This document shows positions 1 through 5,643 of a stretch of DNA of 6,278 bases, one piece after another (within the stretch, counting starts at the first letter, position 1; every line of letters begins with the position of its first letter). Source of the stretch: an uncultured Agathobaculum sp. (GTDB lineage Bacteria > Bacillota > Clostridia > Oscillospirales > Butyricicoccaceae). The DNA lies in assembly GCA_944380945.1 (NCBI GenBank), contig CALWJG010000094.1:1-6278 (forward strand), read 5' to 3'. The position numbers and the translations under genes were made by a program. Below the pieces are notes generated by a model. That model was not told the origin of the DNA, ran no database searches, and saw only the letters and a program-made list of their open reading frames with translations.

Positions 1-37
1 TTTTCATGGTCAGGATGTCGCCGACCTGTACGTCCAT
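1..37 (-). CDS. DUF951 family protein, N-terminal fragment (runs off window start)
   Basis: Only the first 12 codons are visible, reading MDVQVGDILTMK, and the gene continues beyond base 1. The opening fits the DUF951 family as I remember it: very small clostridial and bacillar proteins that start M-[DE]-x-x-x-G-D-[IV]-x-x-[ML]-K-K and go on to a His-Pro-Cys-Gly segment, which lies outside this window. The start is supported by an AAAGGAGC ribosome binding site on the minus strand about 8-9 bases upstream, and by an extended -10 promoter further out. Family members have no established function that I can name; a nucleic-acid-binding role is sometimes suggested. The gene is divergent from the S1-domain gene. 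The call rests on a short stretch plus the typical position, so it is moderate. Confidence 0.6.
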   Translation of the reverse strand, partial: MDVQVGDILTMK

Positions 38-77
38 TTGCACCCGCTCCTTTCACAAGCCTTTTCGTATAATCTCC

Positions 78-86
78 ATTATAGCA
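78..86 (-). promoter_or_regulatory. Extended -10 promoter for the DUF951 gene
   Basis: On the minus strand this reads TGCTATAAT, a full match to the extended -10 form TGnTATAAT. No good -35 hexamer lies 16-18 bases upstream, as is common for extended -10 promoters. Transcription would start near base 71 and reach the DUF951 ATG at base 37 through a leader of about 35 bases that carries the ribosome binding site. Confidence 0.55.
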
Positions 87-91
87 TATCT

Positions 92-116
92 CCGGTGCTA
101 TTCCCACCGGTTTTTT
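92..116 (+). terminator. Terminator-like hairpin in front of the S1-domain gene
   Basis: CCGGTG (92-97) and CACCGG (105-110) form a perfect 6-bp GC-rich stem around a 7-base loop, followed at once by six T residues (111-116). This is the form of an intrinsic terminator on the plus strand. No rightward gene is seen upstream; the only neighbour there faces left. The hairpin could stop antisense read-through into the S1 gene, or act as an attenuator in that gene's own leader if transcription starts near base 80 (a TATAAT lies at 68-73 but without a -35). Which of these applies cannot be told from the sequence. Confidence 0.5.
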
Positions 117-163
117 CATATAGTAAGGCAGACCCCAAAGGAGGCTCTGCTATTATATGAAAA
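113..163 (+). promoter_or_regulatory. Hairpin enclosing the start codon and Shine-Dalgarno site of the S1 gene
   Basis: Bases 113-125 pair with 151-163 (12 Watson-Crick pairs and one G-T pair). After a two-base bulge (126-127), bases 128-132 pair with 146-150. The 13-base loop (133-145) contains the ribosome binding site AAAGGAGG (137-144), and the ATG (157-159) sits in the lower stem, paired with CAT at 117-119. In RNA this would leave the Shine-Dalgarno sequence exposed but the start codon closed. The pairing is seen directly; a regulatory role, such as translational control or autoregulation by the RNA-binding product, is inference. Confidence 0.5.
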
Positions 164-1095
164 CAAGCGAATGTTATCTGCCCGAGGGCAGTTACGCCGC
201 CCTGCCCGCGGTGCGGCAGGCGCTCGCCTCGTCCGAGGGGCTGCGGCGGGCGCAGGAGGAGGGCATGATCCTCGAGGCGGTCGCCCAGCGCTGCACGGCG
301 GCGCATGACCTGCTGTTTGACCTCGGCTTTGCGCTGGGGATCATGCCGCGCGCCTGCTGCGCGCTCGGCGTGGCCGAGGGGGACACGCGCGAGATCGCCA
401 TCCTCTCCCGCGTGGGCAAGCCGACCTGCTTTGCCGTGACCGGGGTGGAGGAGGACGCCGATCCGCCGGCGGTATGGCTGTCGCGCACGATCGTGCAGCA
501 GCGCGCGCAGGACTGGCTGCTGGATACCCTGCGCCCGGGCGACGTGATCCCCGCGGCGGTGACCCATCTCGAGCCGTTCGGCGCGTTCGTCGACATCGGC
601 TGCGGCGTGGCGTCGCTGATCGGGATCGAGAACCTGTCGGTGTCGCGCATTTTCCATCCGCGCGACCGGCTGTGCGTCGGCCAGCGCATCTATGCCGCAG
701 TGCGCGCGGTCGATCGGGAAGCGCGCCGCATCTCGCTGACCCACCGCGAGCTGCTGGGCACATGGGAGCAGAACGCGGCGCTGTTCTCGCCGGGGGAGAC
801 CGTGCGGGGCGTGGTGCGGTCGGTCGAGCCCTACGGCGTGTTCATCGAGCTCGCGCCCAATCTGTCCGGTCTGGCCGAGCCGCGGGAGGGGCTCGCGCCC
901 GGCACGGTGGTGTCGGTGTACATCAAATCCATCCTGCCCGAGCGGATGAAGGTCAAGCTGGCCGTGATCGACGTGCTGGGGCCGCAGACCGCGCCGCCCC
1001 CGCCGCAGTATTTTATCACCGAAGGGCATATCGATGAATGGGTATACACGCCCGCGTGCTGCGGCCGGAAATATATCCAGACCGTATTCGACTGA
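157..1095 (+). CDS. S1 domain RNA-binding protein (ribosomal protein S1 homologue of clostridial type)
   Basis: This 312-residue cytoplasmic protein probably binds RNA and is related to ribosomal protein S1, but is much shorter than the enterobacterial S1. Two clear S1 (OB-fold) repeats are visible. The first, about residues 127-198, has the phrase GDVIPAAVTHLEPFGAFVDI and ends in RRISLTHREL. The second, about 213-272, has GETVRGVVRSVEPYGVFIEL and ends in MKVKLAVIDV. A weaker S1-like region covers about residues 36-110 (GMILEAV then LLFDLGFALGIMPR). A short Pro-rich linker near 280-283 leads to a conserved-looking tail (YFITEGHIDEW). The start is chosen for the AAAGGAGG site 12 bases upstream and the YLPEG N-terminus, which family members share as I recall them. 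The gene stands alone and ends at a shared terminator. Its exact target, whether ribosome or mRNA, is not known from the sequence. Confidence 0.85.
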   Translation: MKTSECYLPEGSYAALPAVRQALASSEGLRRAQEEGMILEAVAQRCTAAHDLLFDLGFALGIMPRACCALGVAEGDTREIAILSRVGKPTCFAVTGVEEDADPPAVWLSRTIVQQRAQDWLLDTLRPGDVIPAAVTHLEPFGAFVDIGCGVASLIGIENLSVSRIFHPRDRLCVGQRIYAAVRAVDREARRISLTHRELLGTWEQNAALFSPGETVRGVVRSVEPYGVFIELAPNLSGLAEPREGLAPGTVVSVYIKSILPERMKVKLAVIDVLGPQTAPPPPQYFITEGHIDEWVYTPACCGRKYIQTVFD

Positions 1096-1108
1096 AAGCC
1101 GCCGCAGC

Positions 1109-1141
1109 GCAAAAGGGAACGCCAAAGGCGTTCCCTTTTGC
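1109..1141. terminator. Bidirectional intrinsic terminator between convergent genes
   Basis: Bases 1109-1123 and 1127-1141 form a perfect 15-bp inverted repeat around an AAA loop. Each arm starts or ends in a run of four A or T residues, so the 3' side of the hairpin is T-rich whichever strand is read. It lies 13 bases after the S1 gene stop and 29 bases past the stop of the opposing flavoredoxin gene, which is where a shared terminator is expected. Confidence 0.85.
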
Positions 1142-1170
1142 AGCTGAAACAAAATAACCGGGCGCAGCAT

Positions 1171-1803
1171 TTACGCTTCGCTGCGCTTGACGAATTTGCT
1201 GCGCGGGGCGCGGCAGATCGGGCAGATGAAGTCATCCGGAATATCCTCCGCCAGACGGACATAGCCGCAGACCGTGCACTTCCAGCCCGCGTCCGGGCCC
1301 AGCTCGTGGTAGACCGGCGCGACCGGCGGCACGTCCTCGCCGCGCTTTTCAAATTCCTTGACGGTCAGGCAGTCGCCGCTGCCGAGCACCTCGGCATCGA
1401 GCAGCTCGCAGATGAACAGGGTGTACGAGCCAATGGCGACGGTTTCGGTCACCTTGAGGCTGAGACGCGAGACCATGCCCTCCTTGAGGTAGGGGCAGCC
1501 CTGGCTGTCGGTCTCAAAGGGGAAGGACGCAAATTTATCTATCGCCCGGCCGGACTTGTAGCCAAATTCATTGACGATCTTGTCCTCCGCCTCCTTGGCA
1601 AGCAGAGTGACCGCCGCGATCCCGGTCTGCTTGAGCGCGCCGCAGGTGGCCGAGTCGTTGTTCAGCGACAGGGTGAACTTGGGCGGCCGGGAGGAGGTGA
1701 CCTGATGCAGCGAGTTGATGATGCAGCCGTAATTCTTGCCGCCCTGCGCGGTGGAGAGCAGCGAAAGGCTGTAATCGAGCTTTTTGTAGGCAGCGTTGTT
1801 CAT
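1171..1803 (-). CDS. Flavin reductase-rubredoxin fusion (flavoredoxin / high-molecular-weight rubredoxin type)
   Basis: A 210-residue cytoplasmic redox protein. Residues 1 to about 152 form an FMN-binding flavin reductase-like split-barrel domain, with the typical run NYGCIINSLHQVTSSRPPKF (residues 24-43), then SLNND and later FGYKSGRAIDKF. Residues 172-206 form a rubredoxin-like iron site with Cys176, Cys179, Cys194 and Cys197 (CTVC and CPIC, 14 residues apart). That is the short spacing seen in rubrerythrin-type domains, not the longer spacing of classical rubredoxin. Related fusions in anaerobes, such as Hrb of Moorella, pass electrons from NAD(P)H to flavodiiron proteins that reduce oxygen or nitric oxide. 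A similar role is likely here but the partner is not in the window. The start has an AAAGGA site about 10 bases upstream. A Fur-like operator overlaps the leader, suggesting iron or stress control. It is transcribed alone and ends at the shared terminator. Confidence 0.88.
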   Translation of the reverse strand: MNNAAYKKLDYSLSLLSTAQGGKNYGCIINSLHQVTSSRPPKFTLSLNNDSATCGALKQTGIAAVTLLAKEAEDKIVNEFGYKSGRAIDKFASFPFETDSQGCPYLKEGMVSRLSLKVTETVAIGSYTLFICELLDAEVLGSGDCLTVKEFEKRGEDVPPVAPVYHELGPDAGWKCTVCGYVRLAEDIPDDFICPICRAPRSKFVKRSEA

Positions 1804-1839
1804 ATTCGTCCCGTCCTTTCTGGTCCGTTGGATTGTTAT

Positions 1840-1854
1840 TGAAAATAATTATCA
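1840..1854. promoter_or_regulatory. Fur-family operator (Fur box) for the flavoredoxin gene
   Basis: The plus strand reads TGAAAATAATTATCA. Compared with the 7-1-7 Fur consensus TGATAATnATTATCA, 13 of the 14 defined positions match. The dyad extends outward on both sides (1833-1861, centred on base 1847), with only two mismatched pairs among fourteen. It lies about 40 bases before the flavoredoxin start codon and just downstream of the predicted -10, where a bound repressor would block transcription. The TGA...TCA ends favour Fur over PerR, whose box has TTA...TAA ends. Related metal sensors cannot be excluded. Confidence 0.65.
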
Positions 1855-1865
1855 ATTACAAATCC

Positions 1866-1874
1866 ATACTACCA
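1866..1874 (-). promoter_or_regulatory. Putative extended -10 promoter of the flavoredoxin gene
   Basis: On the minus strand this reads TGGTAGTAT, fitting TGnTAnnaT. No convincing -35 lies 16-18 bases upstream. Initiation would fall near base 1859, which puts the Fur-like box at about +5 to +19. The position agrees with repression, but the element itself is weak evidence. Confidence 0.35.
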
Positions 1875-1982
1875 TATTTGCCGCCAAATAGCTATATGAT
1901 TTCCCACAAATTTTATCGGCGTTTTTTGGCAGTTATCCCGATTCGGTGCGCAGGGCGGGGGTGGGGAACAGATGGAACGCGG

Positions 1983-2303
1983 TCAAAAGATGTTCTTGAT
2001 GCTCGGCCGCTGCAGGTCGGGCAGATGGCGCAGCTGTGCGGACAGCTCGGCGACGTCCGCGCTGTCCGGTGCGGCGGCGCGCACGCGCGCGAACAGCCGC
2101 CCGACCGTGTCGAGCTCGTCGTGCAGCAGCAGCGCGCCGAGCAGCGGCTGCGCGTCCTCCCAGGCCGCGTAGGCCTGCTCGGTGCGGCCGGCTTCCACCG
2201 CCGCGGCGATCGGCAGCGCGGTCCGCTCGACCGCGTGCAGGCTCCACACGCTGCCGCCCGCCAGCGCGCCGCAGAGCGCCAGCGCGATCATCAGCCGTCC
2301 CAT
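1983..2303 (-). CDS. DUF4363 family protein, membrane-anchored
   Basis: A 106-residue protein of unknown function. Residues 3-22 form a hydrophobic N-terminal segment (RLMIALALCGALAGGSVW), probably a membrane anchor or uncleaved signal. The remainder is a helical domain predicted to lie outside the membrane. The features I recall for DUF4363 are present: a His-[DE]-Glu-[LI]-Asp motif (residues 61-65, HDELD) followed by a helix, and the C-terminal ending IKNIF. The ATG follows the TAA stop of the DUF421 gene with no base between, and its ribosome binding site (AGGGAGGG) lies inside the end of that gene, so the two are translationally coupled. Pairing of DUF4363 with DUF421 recurs in clostridia, which suggests a joint role at the membrane. 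No intrinsic terminator is seen after the stop. Confidence 0.75.
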   Translation of the reverse strand: MGRLMIALALCGALAGGSVWSLHAVERTALPIAAAVEAGRTEQAYAAWEDAQPLLGALLLHDELDTVGRLFARVRAAAPDSADVAELSAQLRHLPDLQRPSIKNIF

Positions 2304-2978
2304 TTACCGTCCCTCCCTGCGCTGGATGAAGCTGTTGCCGCAGTCGTCGAGCGTCATCAGGAACACGTCGGACAGGGCAAGGCTCTGGTTGTGCAGCCGG
2401 TTCTCCACATCGCGGGGGTCGAGCTGCAGCAGCCGCAGCGAGCGCGGCACCAGCTTGCCGTCCGACACCACGACGAGCGGCAGCCCGGCGTCCTTGGGCG
2501 TCAGCCCGAGCATGGACGCGGTGACCGGCTGCTGCGCGCGCACCGGGACGACGGTCAGCGTGCCGTCCGGCTCGATCACGCCGTATTTGACATCCGCGAC
2601 CGAGGCGACGTTCTGCTTGCGCAGGGTCTCGACGACCTCGTCGGTCGTCAGGCGCAGCTGACGCAGCTTTTTGACGTCCAGCCGGCCGCTGCGGATGATG
2701 ATGGCGGGCTGCCCGTTGAGCAGCCGCCGGAACAGGCGGCTTTTGAGCGCGGCGAAGCTGAGCAGGATCTCGAGCGAGATGAGCGCCGCGATCGGCACCA
2801 GACCGGACAGCATCGGGATGCCGGGGTCCTGCATGGGGACGGCGGCGAGATCGGATACCAGAATGGTGACCGCGAGCTCGGACGGGTCGAGCTCGCCCAG
2901 CTGCCGCTTGCCCATCAGGCGCACGGCGGCGATCACAGCGGCATAGAGCAGCAGGGTGCGCAGCAGGGGAACAGCCAT
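2304..2978 (-). CDS. DUF421 / YetF family membrane protein
   Basis: A 224-residue membrane protein. Two hydrophobic segments (about residues 4-22 and 56-77), with a possible third near 35-50, make up the N-terminal membrane part. The family motif RLMGKRQLGELDPSELAVTI follows the first segment (residues 20-39). From about residue 80 the protein is soluble and shows the DUF421 C-terminal domain (GQPAIIIRSGRLDVKKL near 89-105, then TTDEVVETLRKQ and VKYGVIEPDGTLTVV). Its biochemical function is not established; relatives in spore formers include YetF and YkjA. The start at 2978 is preferred over an upstream ATG at 3059: it has a GAGGTGG site about 5 bases upstream and begins directly with the first membrane segment, whereas the longer form would add 27 polar, low-complexity residues. 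It is the first gene of a two-gene operon with DUF4363 and is divergent from the ilv operon. Confidence 0.85.
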   Translation of the reverse strand: MAVPLLRTLLLYAAVIAAVRLMGKRQLGELDPSELAVTILVSDLAAVPMQDPGIPMLSGLVPIAALISLEILLSFAALKSRLFRRLLNGQPAIIIRSGRLDVKKLRQLRLTTDEVVETLRKQNVASVADVKYGVIEPDGTLTVVPVRAQQPVTASMLGLTPKDAGLPLVVVSDGKLVPRSLRLLQLDPRDVENRLHNQSLALSDVFLMTLDDCGNSFIQRREGR

Positions 2979-3011
2979 ATTTCCACCTCGTTTGGTTGCA
3001 GATTTACCATT

Positions 3012-3017
3012 AGTATA
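3012..3017 (-). promoter_or_regulatory. Possible -10 element for the DUF421-DUF4363 operon
   Basis: The minus strand reads TATACT, matching five of six positions of the -10 consensus. A start near base 3005 would give a leader of about 27 bases holding the GAGGTGG site. No recognisable sigma-A -35 is present, so another sigma factor or a different start site is possible. Confidence 0.3.
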
Positions 3018-3078
3018 GCCGGAAGCCGGCGGAATATGCCGCATACGGGAATTTAACAAATTAAAATGCGAAAAGCTG

Positions 3079-3107
3079 TTGACAATCGCCGCGCGCGGTT
3101 TTATAAT
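3079..3107 (+). promoter_or_regulatory. Sigma-A promoter of the ilv operon
   Basis: TTGACA (3079-3084) and TATAAT (3102-3107) are both perfect consensus hexamers, separated by the ideal 17 bases. Transcription should start near 3114-3115, right before the T-box leader. Such a strong promoter fits an operon whose control is mostly by termination in the leader. Confidence 0.92.
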
Positions 3108-3114
3108 ATGAATT

Positions 3115-3395
3115 ACATTTTGAATATTGCCAACAGGGCGATGATCGGAAAAGTAGCCTCTGGAATCCGGGAGAGAGCCGTCGGATGGTGCGAGACGGCG
3201 GAGGAAGGAAGCGCGAAAGTCCTCCGGGAGCCGAACGCCTGAAAAAGGATGAAACAGGGCCTTGTGTAAGACGTTCCGCGTGATCTGCGTTACAGGATCG
3301 GGTGAGTGGTCGCGCCGCTTTGGCTGTGCGCGGCAAAAAGAGTGGTACCGCAGAGTGATAGTCTTTGTCTCTTTGAAGAGACGAGGGCTTTTTTT
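3115..3395 (+). promoter_or_regulatory. T-box riboswitch leader of the ilv operon
   Basis: This leader RNA senses the charging state of a tRNA and controls ilvBNC transcription. The hallmark T-box AGAGTGGTACCGC is at 3339-3351, directly before a terminator. Stem I can be traced: GGC (3137-3139) pairs with GCC (3230-3232), with a kink-turn GATGA (3140-3144) opposite GA (3228-3229). TCGG (3145-3148) then pairs with CCGG (3224-3227). The specifier-loop strand AAAAGTA is at 3149-3155, the AG bulge AGAGAG at 3172-3177, and the distal stem GCCGTC/GACGGC at 3177-3199. The opposite specifier-loop strand reads GCGAAAGTCCT, so GUC (Val, 3219-3221) is the best specifier candidate, though the offset is uncertain and AGU (Ser) overlaps it. 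A valine specifier fits the operon. A short hairpin at 3238-3258 may be stem II, and one at 3314-3334 stem III. I am sure of the class, less of the tRNA. Confidence 0.92.
3360..3395 (+). terminator. T-box-controlled intrinsic terminator
   Basis: Bases 3360-3372 pair with 3377-3389 (13 pairs, three of them G-U) around a TTGA loop, followed by a run of seven T residues (3389-3395). The 5' arm begins just after the T-box sequence, so the antiterminator formed with uncharged tRNA would compete with this hairpin, as in other T-box leaders. Confidence 0.88.
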
Positions 3396-3430
3396 ATTTT
3401 GTTTGAGATTGAGAAAGGAGGCGGATCCGC

Positions 3431-5095
<1,665 letters not shown>

Positions 5096-5108
5096 GGAGG
5101 AGAAAAGC

Positions 5109-5585
5109 ATGCAGAAATACATCCTTTCCGTGACGGTGCAGAACAACGCGGGCGTGCTGGCGCGCGTATCCAGCCTGTTCGGCCGCCGCGGCTACAATAT
5201 CGATTCTTTGACGGTTTCGGCGACCACCGATCCCAAGATCTCCCGCATGTCGATCATCGTGCAGGGCGACGAGCCCATCCTCGAGCAGGTCATCAAGCAG
5301 ATGCTCAAGCTGGAGGAGGTCATGCGCGTCGACCATCTGGAGGAGGAGGACTCCTGCTGCAGCGAGCTGGTATTCGTCAAGCTGCGCGCCGAGACCGGCG
5401 CCACGCGCGACTCCATCCGCCAGCTGTGCACCCTGTATGACGCGCACATCATCGAATCGACCGACGACGCGCTGATCGCCGAGCTGAGCGACGTGCCCAG
5501 CCGCATCGATGCGTTCCTCGACGTGATCTCGAACTTCGAGGTCATCGAGATGAGCCGTTCGGGCGTCACCGCCATCCGCAAGTGA
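5109..5585 (+). CDS. ilvN: Acetolactate synthase small (regulatory) subunit
   Basis: This partner of IlvB raises its activity and, in the family, makes it sensitive to valine. The 158-residue length matches the IlvN/IlvH class. Residues 4-75 form an ACT domain, with the typical segment NNAGVLARVSSLFGRRGYNI (residues 12-31), including Gly15 and Asn30 in the region that binds the effector amino acid in relatives. Residues about 85-156 form the C-terminal small-subunit domain (ELVFVKLRAE then IIESTDDALIAEL). The start at 5109 is chosen because its GAGGAGG site overlaps the ilvB stop codon with 8 bases to the ATG, and the protein begins directly with the ACT strand. An in-frame ATG at 5076 lies inside ilvB and lacks such support. 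The 13-base gap to ilvB implies tight co-expression. Confidence 0.96.
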   Translation: MQKYILSVTVQNNAGVLARVSSLFGRRGYNIDSLTVSATTDPKISRMSIIVQGDEPILEQVIKQMLKLEEVMRVDHLEEEDSCCSELVFVKLRAETGATRDSIRQLCTLYDAHIIESTDDALIAELSDVPSRIDAFLDVISNFEVIEMSRSGVTAIRK

Positions 5586-5643
5586 GCGGAACCCTAACTT
5601 TGTTTTCCTAATTCATCTTACATATACTTAGGAGGAATTCACA

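Noticed and set aside
68..73. Plus-strand TATAAT as a promoter for the S1 gene
   Set aside because: No -35 at a usable distance and no TG extension. Kept only as a possibility when discussing the leader, not called as a feature.
79..1170. Minus-strand open frame of 363 codons opposite the S1 gene
   Set aside because: It would run through the bidirectional terminator and encodes an Arg/His-rich sequence without domains; it is the shadow of the S1 gene.
1881..1927. GCCG...CGGC followed by six T residues on the plus strand as a terminator
   Set aside because: The stem is only about 4 bp with a loop of over 30 bases, and no plus-strand gene precedes it.
1833..3056. Long plus-strand open frame of 407 codons
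   Set aside because: It lies antisense to the DUF421 and DUF4363 genes, is rich in Arg, Gln, His and Ala as expected for shadow frames in GC-rich DNA, has no ribosome binding site, and resembles no family.
2979..3059. Upstream in-frame start that would lengthen the DUF421 protein by 27 residues
   Set aside because: The extra residues are polar and unlike the family. The ATG at 2978 has a GAGGTGG site and starts at the first membrane segment, and the predicted -10 lies inside the extension.
3061..3336. Minus-strand open frame of 91 codons in the ilv leader
   Set aside because: It is antisense to the T-box RNA, with composition dictated by the structured leader and no ribosome binding site.
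5600..5628. Promoter-like TTGTTT-17-TATACT between ilvN and ilvC
   Set aside because: The -35 matches only three of six positions, and initiation near 5635 would remove the ilvC Shine-Dalgarno sequence from the RNA. Co-transcription with ilvBN is more likely.
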